A DNA stretch of 64,000 bases, taken from NCBI RefSeq assembly GCF_947623445.1, contig NC_135243.1:4094501-4158500 (forward strand), read 5' to 3'. The DNA is from Clavelina lepadiformis. Taxonomy: Eukaryota > Chordata > Ascidiacea > Aplousobranchia > Clavelinidae. Below the pieces are notes generated by a model. That model did no database searches and was not told where the DNA came from. It saw only the letters and a list, made by a program, of their open reading frames with translations. Shown here in pieces: positions 27,509 through 39,727 of this stretch (positions are counted from its first letter, which is position 1; every line of letters begins with the position of its first letter). Made by a program: the position numbers and the translations under genes.

Positions 27509-30080
27509 TTGGAAGTGTCACACAGGTACCTGCGTCTTAGCGCAATTAATCAATTTACCAATCTAGCTCTGTAAAAGTGAAATATGTTAATGCAATTTTT
27601 TGCTGCTCATGAAAAAGCTCGTTTGCAATTTAATTACTGTAGAAGATAGGCGACTATTTCGTGTCTTTGTTTGCATTATATATTATAGCATCATTTCATG
27701 AAGTTATACATAGTCTTAGTCAGTTGTGCCTAACACTTGGTATCTGTTTAAGCATGTCGGTAAGGCAAACTCTCAGGATAAAATTTGCTTTACTGAATGT
27801 ACCCCTTTCAATTTCACTGCATGCTACACGAAGCTGTTCTTAGCTGTTCGCTTAAAACGGCAATATAGAAATTTAAATCAGCTATTATTAGCACTGTACT
27901 AATGAACTTTATCATTCAGATATATTAGTTATTATCAATATAAATATACTGATCTAGTTTAAATCATTAAGAAGTATAAAAAAACAATATCCTGTTGACA
28001 AACAAGTGACCAAATATTAGAAAAACTGTTAATTCTGTCTTAAAACTCTGTTAAAATTAAAAAGATTCTGTTAAACTGAACAAAATGAAAGCTGCCTATG
28101 AGAAACTACTCCTAAATTACTCCATGAGCTACAGAAAAGCCCTCAGTTGGAAAAACTGCAAACGTACCAACGCACAAACTAACCATTTTGCTTTTTTTGT
28201 GAAATTCAACCAGAAGGTGCAACAAATCCTTGTGCCGTCCCTGCGGCGTCACATGGGCGCGTAGAATGCGAAAACAAATGAAGTAAAGTAAATGTGTGTA
28301 GTATGATGTACCAGTGATACGTTTCAAAATAACTTAATCAATCGTAGCTTAATTACAAACCTACTTGCTACTTTACTTAGTGGAATCTCATTTTAAGTGA
28401 AACGTTAAGTCACAAACAATGCTCTTTGACAACGTCGAGCATTTATTCGACTTTAGCCAAAATAATCCAGTTGTTATCATTGTTTTTTGTTGGTTGTTAG
28501 TAGTTTATTTGGCCATAAATAGATACTGCTTAAAATATCCATAACTTCACTTGAATCTTTTAACAGATGCTGTTGATCTTTTGGTAGAACCTACACAAAA
28601 CATTGTTAAAATTGGTCGCAGTTTTCTCAGAGTTTTTGAATTACATGAACAATGTAAAGCCGTGTCTACACAGAGATTGCCACAAGCATAGCGCACACTC
28701 TATTTGCTTTCAAGCGATTTTCAGCTGCCCTTCTACGCGTGCGACCTCAAGCGAATCTATACAGTACGTTTACTCGCTTTTTCGCCGCTTTTTGTTTTGC
28801 GAAACAACAAGCATTCAAAACGAAATACGGAACAAACATTGTTAAAAGTATATACATAATAGAAGAAACAGTAATGTCACAACAGACAAAATATTAAAAA
28901 ATAAACACTATTTTATACCTTTAGCAAACACATAAACCATAAACGATTAGATACAATGTATAGCTATAGGTATATATACTGGATATCTCTAAATATATAT
29001 GAAATTGTTTTCAATTAAATGTCATTAATATTTACTATTCCGAGGCACAAGTTAAGTACACAACATTAAACTTGACTTCCAGGTCATGTTTTTGGAGAAA
29101 TACTTGATGAAAGGAATTATTTTCACATCTCTTTCAGTTATAATTTTGATTCTGTTGAATTACATTTTTTATATTTTTAACCATACTTGCTTTCTTTGTA
29201 CGTTTATATCAGCAAAAAAAGTGCACAAAATGTGGAGTAAAATCAAAAATTATACCTTGAACGTGAAATGAATAACACATAATTTTGCATGCACCAAGAT
29301 ACGTGATTAGCACATGCGTGTATGAGTATATACTGTACAACAAACATCCTTCACAAAACGTTAAGAGAAATAAAAATAAATAACCTAGATTTTGTCACAC
29401 AATAAAATTTAAAATGTTGGGTTGAAAATGAGATAAGTTATTTAGTAACACTCAAAACGAAAAAGAATGTGCAAAAGACATGAATTTGTGAACATAGGTG
29501 TATTTAAATTTAATATTTGTGAACTTACACTAACAATTTTATCTCAAGTATATATATATTTTTTTATTCAAGTATTGAAACGGGTATCAATAAAAGTGTT
29601 ACCGGCCTTTTCTTATGCTGGTTCGAATAGACCTGCAGTTAAACTATAGAATTGTATTCGATAAAAAAGGGTAAAAACAGGCACGTCTGCTCACAGCTCA
29701 GGCAACGGTAGAGTGACACGTTCGCCAACTAGCCAGGCGCAATTACAAACATCAGCGCCTCCGGCCGAAGGCAGAAACACAAGGCACGTCAAACGAGCAC
29801 AAAACACGTAACAAAAGTACTCGGTTAACTTAACAGAAGCCATCTGTTAATTATCTTGGAATGACAGAAGTGTCAGCATGCATGTCATTCGGAAAAAGTT
29901 TGCTTATAGCAAATGCATAGCAAGTGTGTGTTTTCTCCAAAAATATTCAAAATTGCTATTGCTTATGGATAAGATAGCACAAAGGGTCTTTAACTTGTCA
30001 TAGAATAGAATATATAGATTACTTAAAGCAATAGACTACTTAATGAAATACTGAGTAAATCGTGATTTTATAATCATAAT
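27509..30080. other. intergenic region between genes E and F
   Basis: About 2.6 kb. No exon was supported. It contains dispersed-repeat copy 2 (29585-29830) and AT-rich sequence. A relatively GC-rich stretch at 28650-28810 looks like a degenerate repeat, but I found no boundaries. Confidence 0.55.
29585..29830 (-). repeat. dispersed repeat, SINE-like, copy 2 (inverted relative to copy 1)
   Basis: Contains 'tgctggttcgaatagacctgcag', 'gcgcctccggccgaaggcaga' and 'cacgtaacaaaagta', which match 21855-22110 on the opposite strand. The two copies lie outside the two ends of gene E. Confidence 0.65.
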
Positions 30081-33000
30081 TTAATGATTTTCGAAAAATC
30101 CAATCAGATTTGTAACTAATCCTGCTCTAATTGCAGGTCGTGCAACTTCCTTCTGCCGTTGCTCACTCGCATCATAAGAAACTGCAACATCCCTTGCACT
30201 AAGAGCAAGCGGTGAATTCGTGAGGGAGCAATTTGAAAGCGTGATTTGCGTCAATCGTTCTGAAAACAGAAACGTCGAGTTATGTCTTGTCTTGAAAGAT
30301 TATTTGCTGATTTATTGATTTAAGACGCTTGCCAAGTAGTTGTATTTATTCCTGTACACAAGTAAAGAAAATTTGCCAACCGTGTCATAACCTACTGAAG
30401 AATGGAAAGAATCCGTCACGAACATCAAACTTTTATTTTATAACTGAAACGTTCAAACTTACAATTTTTATGCTCATTCTGTTTTAACATCGGAAGACTT
30501 TTTTGCAGAACAAAATCTTGCTCGAACACATAATTTCTCATATGCGTTGATTTCACCATATACAGTACGTTGTGAAAACTGTGAAAATACATTTACCTCG
30601 TGGCAGTAAATCGAGAAAAGGAAAAATTCCATCACGAACTATGTTGTTCGTCAACGCACTCTTTATTTCGTAGCTAAAGTGTTCTTCTTCAAAGTCTACT
30701 TGCTCGCTTTGCTTTGAAATGCGGAAATTTTGCTGAAGAAGGAATCCTTGCTCAAACATATCGTTGCTCACAACGGTTTTCTCATCTGGTTGGATCCAAG
30801 TATTTGGACTTGATAATTTTAAAAGCAAATCCTCTCCCGACCTGAACACACCGTTTTTAGGCGAGTTCCACCTTAGCACACTTTTTCGAGTCCTTTAACG
30901 TTTAAACGTAAATTTTTAGCATTATTTTATGGTGTCGTTTAAAGTTTCAGCATTTGTCACACAAAAAATATTAAATTCGTGAAATATTTGTGAAATACGT
31001 AAAATGAAATACCTGACAGTTACCGTTCCCTTGAAACCCTGACTCGGTTTTAGTAGATCATGAGGATCCATGACGTCATCACGAAATTCCCAGGTGAAAT
31101 AGGGATCGGAGATGCTGCTTGGATGGCGATAACACAAGTATACCAACCGTTTGTTGTACGCGCCTAATAGGCTTCGTATCGCCATCACGACCCTCTGCCT
31201 ACACGAAAATGGGAAAATAAGTTTGAAATGGCAGAAACGTTGTTGTAGCTTTTGTATGAAAAAAATCCAAAAAAAAACAAACAAAACAAAAACAAAAACA
31301 AAATCCAAAAAATACAATGGTAAATAAAATAAGAGGTGTAAGACCAAGAGAAAGACGAAGTTTGGTAGGTTATGAAGTATCCGTGCTCCTGTTCAACTTC
31401 ATCCAAATCAGTCCACATTCTGCCATCCTCACTTTTCTGAGGCTGAACGCGAAAAAAAATGTTAAACCTTGGGTTGCTACATGCGCAGAGCAGACAGACC
31501 GAACAACTTACTATCACTGAAACAGTTTGCTGCGGAACATAGCATGTAGGAAGTTGCACGGTTACTGGTTTCAAAAACTCACGCGAAGGCATGCAACCTA
31601 GCGTTGGCGTGAGAACCTGCGCACCGTTGTTCTATTTGAAGAAAAACATCATTTTTAAGCAGTTATGTTACTTATTAACTGATTAGTGGGAATGTAAAAT
31701 CATGGTATCAATGCTCAATTAGTTCAGTACCGTGGACATTTCTCTTCCATAGAGCAACGTAAACTTGAGTTGGCATGTTTCTATTAGTGCTCCTTGTGGA
31801 ATGATAACTTTGCAATCAGCAATATTTATTGTACCTCCTTGTTGCCCTACAGTCTGAAACAAAACATTGTTAGTGGAACATTGTGGTAAAAATGATTGGC
31901 CAATATAAGTTAGCTTTTGACTTACTGTGTAGGTTTCATAAACGTAGCTGATTTTTACTGGAGCTATCCACCATCGACTTTGTGCAATATTCGTAGCAGT
32001 TTCGTTTTCTACAATAAGAAAAGTTGTTTTGATCATTCACCGTTTTTCAAATTCAGCCATTTTTGCATTGTTATGTTTTTCTTTATGTCAAGTAGAAACA
32101 AACGTGGTTGTAGCTGTCGACTTTGATGACGTTTCCTGCACCGACGGAGCGAAGGGGAAGTGTTTGGTGTGGTCCTATTCGATCTGACGATGTAATCGTC
32201 ACTGATGTCGCTTTCCTGGTCGCTGTCACAACTGTTTTTGCGGCTGATTGCTACAAAGCGTTTAGACAAGTGCTTTTAGATTTAATTTTTACTCTTGCAT
32301 TTGGTATTGTGCTCAAGTGGTGACGAAAACAGTTTTAGTTGTGAAAACATAACAGCACTTTCTTACTTTTGGTTTTAGTAGATTACTACAACATCCTAGA
32401 TTATTTCGTGCGCTATGTTATTTATTATAGTGCGGTTAGGTTTGTACATTGTACATTGCATCATACTGTAAGTTATGATTATATTGTACACGAGCATACA
32501 TTGCATTGTTTTACAATATTCATGTAATAAAATCGGTGGTCTCATTTTTATGATTTTCATTATAAAAAATATTTTCTACTTTTAGAAACGCTCGCTTGTC
32601 GTCGTCGAAACATGGTCGAAAGGTCGTCCCCGCTTTCTGGTTCCAAACCAGGGCCATCGCCTTCAATCCACTTTTTTCGTATTTTGCTTTTGCCGGACTT
32701 TTGCTGGCGAATGTGATCAAATTGCTTGGTACCACTATGTAAGCCTGAAACGAATCGATTGTAGTTATTAACTTAATTTCTGTTACAACTGAAAATATTC
32801 GCAAGGCATTAAATTTTTTGTTTATTTTTACACTGACCTCTAAACATGTTTTTATCTCAGTAAATTTTTATCAGGTTAAAATACCAGCAACGAAATAATT
32901 TCCTGTTTGTTTTGATTTCAACATTTTACTTATAATAATGTTTAAATAAACAAACTGTTATTAACTAGAAAGTTCAGTCATTTGTTTATTTTCCATAAAT

Positions 33001-34789
33001 TTTGCAAAAAATGTACCTTTTAGTCGAAAATGCATATCAAGTGGTTCTCTTTCATAAACTAATTTTTCTCTTTTTTCGATAATGTTCTTCGCGACTACCC
33101 AAGCTTCCTCAGATTGTTTTGGTCCATAAAAATCAATTTCATTTTTGTTTAGTAAATCTACAACTGCAAGAAACACTCATTTTTTGTTTCTCTTTTTACG
33201 ACATCCAGTCAACATTAAAAACCAATATATAAAATTTAAAAAGGACAAAATAACGTAATCAAAAACGGTTTTCTATAGTTAGGGTTTGAGGTTTGAGGTT
33301 TTATAGTTAGGTTCGTAATCTCACTCGTGGCGCGCCTTTACCAGTGTTTGCATCCAGTCTGTCCTCGGGTTTCGCTTTTCCACATCCAAGCATAACCTGC
33401 TTCAGGTTTTTAAAAATTGGGAAATTAGTGGCGTCGTCCCTCAAACTTCCATCAACTTTATTAACTTGGCGCATCCTGAGGGTGATTGGAGACAAATACC
33501 TGGGCTGGTGGGACACGCCAAACGCAATAAAACGTCGGGTAATGATTTCATAAGCTACCAACGAAGCGCTATATTAAAAAAATAGTTTTGTAAAATTGAT
33601 CCTATTTGAAACAAGAAATGCAAGTTACACTGCTTTTACTATAATATCATTCACGGATGCTACCTGTAGACATCTGCGCAGGTAGTTTGATTGTGAGGGT
33701 TTTGGAGAACTTCTGGTGCGGTATAACTGGGGGTATATTGAAAATTTTCATCGGGTAACACGTCATCAGACGTCTTAAAAATGCAACTGTGCATGTCAAC
33801 AAGCTTCACTGTTAGACGTTTTGTTAGTAAGATACAAAGGGATCTTATATTTCCGTGAACAATAGATGTGGTTTCCCTGTAATTGTGCAGGTACCGCAGT
33901 GCTTGAAACAATTCTAAAACAATGCGTTGTCTCAACCACCATGGAATGTCAGGAACCAAATCTTTTGAACTCACAAACGAACGCAAATCTCCGCATTCGG
34001 CAAGTTCCAGTACAATCCCGGCAAAGCCAGGCCATCTTGTGACTCCGTGAAACCGTATGATGTTTTCATGGTTCATCATCATGAGCAGTTGTGCTTCGTG
34101 AAGGATTCTGTAACGAAAAAACTTGTTTCGTATTTTGAACGTTTAACGTTTACAGCGTCAACAACCACGTGATACAGCTTCTAGAAATACGTATAAATCC
34201 TATTTGATTACTTCAATAAAACAGAAAAATAAGCTTCTTAAATATAGCTGTCTCTATAAAAAGTATAAAGGTATTATCACGTAACGTTTTAGATTACAGC
34301 TTTTATAGCCTAAATCGACAAATAGTTTATCTTGTGGTAACTTTTTGTAACGGGTTTAGTTGTAGGCTTAATCATTCTCATATAAAGCTGTATAGTTATG
34401 GTTTGTAACATAACTAAATTAATAAAAATAAATTTTTATATTGTGCTTGTAGGGTTATAGAGCTACACGTAATATTCACATTGCTGCAATTTCAAAGGAA
34501 TTACAGTGTACTGAACGCAAAATATGTTTTATTATGAAATTAGTGACCATCAAAGTGTTAAGAGCTGGCTTGCTCACAAACTATTGGGTTACCTGTTAAA
34601 AGTTGTGTCATCATTTTCAACTTCACTGATACGCTTTTCCATTGACCGTCGTCTGGTGTGTATTTTGACAACCACCCGTCCCAAATTGGAATGTTTGCAT
34701 TTCAGCACGTTTAGATTTTTTCCAAAAACAAGGGGTTCCCCCGTCAAAAATTTGGCAGGATTATAAACGGGAAGTGTAGTGAACGACAT
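30081..34789 (-). CDS. gene F: kinase-like + ZU5 + C-terminal UPA-position protein (13 exons)
   Basis: Exons: 34593-34789, 33664-34107, 33342-33568, 33017-33163, 32580-32744, 32104-32250 (donor uncertain; 32131 also possible), 31926-32008, 31731-31853, 31512-31631, 31345-31442, 31013-31198, 30597-30841 and 30081-30259, about 786 aa. The Met of MSFTTL was chosen over one five codons upstream because exon 1 then has the family length of 197 nt. Lysine is in VVVKIH. The catalytic loop is the most divergent of the six (HGNIRSLC, losing both Asp and Asn), and the DFG site is VDMHS. The variable linker exons are Ser/Arg/Lys-rich. ZU5 (GGTINI, IPQGAL, VLTPTLGCMP) is followed by the shared module (YLCYRHPS, FEQGFLLQQ). 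Exon 10 ends in SSFSW with a GTCTTA donor that is validated only by its 98-nt length match. The last exon begins ERLTQIT, like RLRQIT in gene A. Confidence 0.84.
30385..30532 (-). pseudogene. decayed duplicate of gene F exon 12 (3' half)
   Basis: Just downstream of exon 12 (30597-30841), the same strand reads YVFEQDFVLQKS.., ERFSYKIKV and then stops. After a frame change it reads VRDGFFPFFSRL. These match DMFEQGFLLQQ, EHFSYEIKS and IVRDGIFPFLDLL in exon 12, in the same order. A stop, a frameshift and the missing 5' half mark it as a relic of a tandem exon duplication, skipped in the model. Confidence 0.82.
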
Positions 34790-35056
34790 TCCGTTGTGAA
34801 CCACTTTACAGAATAAAAATGCACATATATATGGCTTACTGTAAATACAACCTTTGTCGAAATTATAAGTTTATCAAATGGTATTTGAGTGAATAGGCCT
34901 ATAATTTATAATTCAAAAGAATAAGTTTTAGGCAAACGAAATTAAACAAACGTTTATTAACTTTTTTTTGGCTTGAAGAATTAATGAAATAACCACTAAC
35001 TTACGGTTTTGAAACACTAGCTATGCTTACTACTAATGCTACCAAAATCACGATTA

Positions 35057-35518
35057 CTACATTAGAGCTGCTTTACTCGAGTGAAGTACTTGACTCGAGC
35101 ACCGTTTTTGTGGTACTCGAGTTAGTCGAGTACTAATTCTCCAGTATTCGGTTGTACTTGTTAGTTTTTAAAATACTTTAATTGGAACTTGTTTCTCAAA
35201 TTTCATACTTAATTTTGTTATTGCATATTAACCTTTCTCAAACAGGTTGTCAATGTGTAAGCTTAAGCTACAGTACAGTTTGACCAATCATCTATCCGAA
35301 ATCCGCAGTTTTTGTGCACTGTTACACGCACTTTTGATTATCATATTTCCCTAACTTTGTTTAAGATTGAAGGGTATTAAAGAAATATTCCGTAAATTTT
35401 ATGTTACAAAAAAGAGTACCTACAATTCCTGAGTACTTGGTACTTGCCACCTGGCCTGGTACTCCTGGTCAAATGCTTTTTAAGCTAAATACTTGTAGTA
35501 CTTGCACTCAGCTCTGTG
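35057..35518. mobile_element. possible degraded hAT-like element rich in ACTCGAGT words
   Basis: The left part begins AGAGCTGCTTTACTCGAGTG. The right end, on the reverse strand, begins CAGAGCTGAGTGCAAGTACT, giving an imperfect inverted pair. Several palindromic ACTCGAGT/ACTCGAGC words lie inside the left end. The flanking octamers (tactacat and tgctatgc) agree at only four positions, with the rest being transitions, so the target duplication is not secure. Confidence 0.4.
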
Positions 35519-37353
35519 CTATGCTTTCCGACTCAAACAGCAAGTGCCGCAATAGGATTGGTTTTAAAGTCTCAAGTAGGCTTCTCTCATAACCTAAAGT
35601 TTTTTCAAAATCTGCCGGGATTTAGTAGAAGCAATTTTAATTCGATTCAAACCACAAAGACTCGATGCCAGTTCGTAATAAGAGTAACAATGGAAAGCCA
35701 GCTCATACCCAATAAACTTCTTAGCTTATTTGCATACTGGCTAGATATTGCTGATAAAATTACAATCCAAAACCTTTAAGTAGGGTAACCGTTTTCTACA
35801 ACATTCCTGTATTGTCCTATTCTGGCATTATGATCATTTTACAGTTACAGTTACTGACGAAATATACTTGGAGAAATACAACTGCTTCAAAAGTACAACA
35901 TATGTCTCTTTTAACGACAACTACATACACCATTGACGGTACCTTCCATTGTTTCTATTATATCTATACCAATAGAAATCACAATAGAGAACAGCCGATG
36001 GAATGCGTTGTCTTTCTTTCGTATGTCATTTGATTATAAGCGGTGCCTATTGAGGTAGATATTTTCTTGAAGGACGACTTATTACGTCACAATATAACAA
36101 CAATATGGACTGAAGTATTCGGGTCATGTGTGAATAGAATGTTTCGTGTGGCCGACAAGTAATACGTAAAATTAAAGCGTACTTAAGTGTAAAACAAGCC
36201 TAAACTAGCTTGTCTTTAGCGTATTTGTGCCGGTGAATGTTGATATTGTGGCGGCTGGGCTGGGCCGGGCCGACCCATTGGACAGTTTTACTTTAACTGT
36301 GGATTTGGTTTACATGTAAACCTACCATCTTATAGTACAATAACAGGTTAGCATCGTATCTTCACAGTTAATGTTAAAAATAAACAATGCAATATGAAAA
36401 AACTTTTTGTTTTATTGTTTAATTCAAATTCTTTCATTGATATAACAGTTTACGTTTTTTAACCACGTGGCATTGCATTTTGATAATCAGTTCGTTTAAG
36501 TTTACTTTGCTCATTTCTGGAAATAACATTTTATCAGTTTTTTATCTGTTGGCCTTTCTGCGGAGCAAGTGCAATGCCGAGACCTATACACAACACACAC
36601 AGCTTTCAACATCATGTGTAGTCAAATGTTATTTCAGATATCATCGTCTCGCAACTAACGCAAACGCCACATTACGGCGAAAGGTATTGTTGTCACGTAG
36701 CTCTATGCGATGAAGTGAATCGGACTCCTGACTCCAAAAGGCTGCTGTCACAATAGCATGTTACCTTCGCTCATATATTGAATCAGTTATCAACTTGTGA
36801 GCTCAACACTTTACTGGAATCCCAGTCGACGAAAACGAAAAATGAAAATATCACGCCAGCCAGCGACAAAGTAAGCTGTAGATAATGGCCGCTATAACGC
36901 TAAGCTACAGCTCACTAAGGTCAATTTTGGCTGTTGACGCTTCTTCCTTATCCGGTACCGTCACAGCCGTGAAGACAAGAATGCGTGACCAAGCACATGC
37001 ACTGTCATCTGTAACATTCTTATTCTGAAAATAAACATTACTTGCCACTAAACACCTACCTATGGGTACGCATTCGGCCAACACTTGATAGCTGGCCTAC
37101 CAATACTACTACACTCATTTCATATGTCAATAATGAAGCTTATTGTTTTATAGCATTATGATGTAATAATGGCCGCCCTCTTCTTTATAAAAGAAGACAA
37201 TTTTACTACGGTATAGGCTACATTTTTGGCAATAACTAATTAACTACTACGAATTAGTTAATTACTCCTTTCCTCAATACATTTACTTGCAACAATTTTT
37301 TGAATTACGGCCAAATTTATTCTGGACTTGGCCCTCAGTTATTATTCGAATGA

Positions 37354-37640
37354 GGAAAAGCTTAACACTACATACATAGCACAACGTCTTTTTATTGGTT
37401 GTCGGTGGATTCAACCCACAAACGGTAGTTGGAGGAAGCCTGGATTTAGTCGTCCGTGAGTTGAATCGACTTAATACCCTTGGTATTTGCTACAGTGTAT
37501 AGTTACTTGCCAGGTTGAAGTCGGAATTTCGTTCATAATCCACACCAACAAGCCGACCAGTTACCTCCTGTCTGGAGCAAACCAAATTTCCAAGGTTGTG
37601 ATGTCATGTCTAAAATGTGGCCGGCAAATATTTGCGAGTT
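37354..37640 (+). repeat. ~280-bp direct repeat, copy 1
   Basis: Matches 37931-38185 in the same orientation: 'taacac.aca', 'g..gtcttttt.ttg', 'gattcaac', 'cgtc.gt.gttgaatc', 'gttac.tg.c.ggttgaa' and 'ttccaaggtt'. It contains a separated inverted pair, GATTCAAC .. GTTGAATC. Confidence 0.75.
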
Positions 37641-37930
37641 TGACACGTATGGCCTTATCAACGATTATCGATTGGTTCTTATTGACTTCGCATCTTATCC
37701 GAGAACAAGTGGTTGCAACAAACATTTCTCCTGACCGCTAGGTAGCAGCATGGCATCATGTTCAATCAGTGATAAAGATCTGGCAGTTTTCAGTTTGTAA
37801 ATCGTCGTTTATATATTGAGGCAATCGGAGACGTCTCTCCACATCAAGCTATATACCCGAGGAGCTATATAAGCTATATCTTGTTTGTCAAAAAAGTAAT
37901 TCAACTTTCAAGTTGGCTTCGCTGTTAAGC

Positions 37931-38185
37931 AGGAACAGCCTAACACCACAAAAATAGCGCGATGTCTTTTTGTTGATACTCTGTCGATTCAACCAACATA
38001 CGTTGGCTGGGGTAAGCTGGAATTGATTGTTCGTCGGTTGAATCTACCTGGAGCGCGTTTTATTCGCTATATAGCAAGTTACCTGGTTGAACTCGGCGAA
38101 TCAGTTACGGCCTGCAGTAACAAGGCTGGTTGTACCGCCTGGCTGAAGCAAACGCAGTTCCAAGGTTTGCAGGAGGCATTTCCTT
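37931..38185 (+). repeat. ~280-bp direct repeat, copy 2
   Basis: Second copy, about 580 bp from the first. It keeps the inverted pair GATTCAACCA .. CGGTTGAATC. The two copies are diverged, so the duplication is not recent. Class unknown. Confidence 0.75.
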
Positions 38186-39727
38186 AATTCAGGTTTACAA
38201 CATTTTGAAGAATGATCCTGTAGCGGTGTAGCCTGTATGAAATGTGATGGTGGCAAATAACTTGTAAAAACAGTTTAATAACGTCATAAACAGGAAAGGC
38301 ACTGCTTTAATGAGGAGCCTTCCACGAATACGTATTATTATTGGCAGCAAACGAAAACACGCAACACTATAATTTAATATTCACTTGCAAAATGTCGCTG
38401 AACATGAAGGATTTTATAATGTCGAAATAGGGGGTTCGTGGCACCCCCTAGAAGCGAAAGAAAAATTTGTTCGTTTAATAAAAACTCTATGCACTTGAAA
38501 GACGGTTAGTAAAGCGAAATATGGAACAAACTTTACCGAAACTGGAATAAAAAGCATAGTGACGTCACAATAAGCACAAGTATGATCAACATGCTGTGTA
38601 GTTTGTGACGATGACAACTCATGAAAGCAGAAAGCGCGAAGGAAGTAATTATGACGTAGTAATAGAGGCTCAAAAACAAAAGTTTCCACGTGTAACAACT
38701 AGCATGAGCGTTTTAGATCCCGATTAAATGGCTAATTGCTACATAGGGAAGTGAGTATCATTGTGATGGACAGATGAATGCAAGCTCGGAAACTCATTAA
38801 CTTGGTTTTGAAATTCAGAAATAAGAAATGTATCTATGCAAGGTGTCGACCTTAAAATATGAGTTCACAAACTGAAGGCATCATAGAGATATTTGCTCTA
38901 CGAAAACAACGAATACAGTGCACAAAGGCAGTGTGTGTGAATAGCCTTCAAATATTTCCAACACTTTGAAAAAGGATTTTAGTAATCAATGCAAAAAATG
39001 TCACTTGTTTTGCTAAGTGCGCTAAAACCGGCTTTTAGAAGTGCAAAATATTATTTCTATGACTTTACTTTCAAAGGGAAATTAATTAAGAGAAAAAAGT
39101 AGACAAAAATCTCATAAGCGTTAGCATGTCAAAACTATGCTAGTATACTACTCACATAATGAATAAGTAAATATTGAATGCATCTTCAGTTAAGCTACAC
39201 CTAATGTTAAAACGTTACCGGCTCCTTGCAGCTTAATATAATTATGTTTTAAGCTACAGTTTATTAGTTAAATTGATTCTCAAATTTAGACGAATTAATT
39301 AACCAGTTGTTAGTGATCAGTATTTGTTGGAGTTTAACTTTGATCTTTACCAATAGAATAGGCTGAAAGCGTAGAGATGAAAATTAAAATTTACATAAAA
39401 TTACAAAAAAAATTACAAGATAATTAAAACGTGTGGCACAAGAATAGTCAAGTGGTCTAGCAACACTTGAAATGGAAGCGAATCGCAAAAAAAAGGATTC
39501 CAGTTGCTTTGCATATGTACACGCCAATGAAATAAAACCTACATGCAGTAATAAATTTACCCTGGATCAGGTTCTTAATGAAGCAAACAAGAAATCACAT
39601 TAACCCACTAATCATGCTCATGAAAAAAACTTTTTAGTATAAATTGCATCACAGACATTAGTGTGTAACTATTATTAACATCAGTATTATGCTGTTTGGG
39701 CACCAAAATCGAACGTTAACAAACACA

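Larger units (their letters stand above)
34790..39727. other. repeat-rich intergenic region between gene F and MRTF
   Basis: Nearly 5 kb separating the array from the MRTF gene. No supported exon on either strand. It holds a degraded transposon-like segment (about 35057-35518) and a pair of direct repeats (37354-37640 and 37931-38185). The rest is unassigned. Confidence 0.6.

Noticed and set aside
32520-32804. Minus-strand 94-aa open frame across gene F exon 5
   Set aside because: The phase required by the flanking exons uses another frame (GKSKIRKKWIEGDG..), which is open across the exon and ends at a phase-matched donor.
30081-34789. Death or CARD domain after ZU5, as in PIDD, UNC5 or NLRP1
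   Set aside because: The last exons of A, E and F are short and polar and show no six-helix death-fold pattern that I can see.
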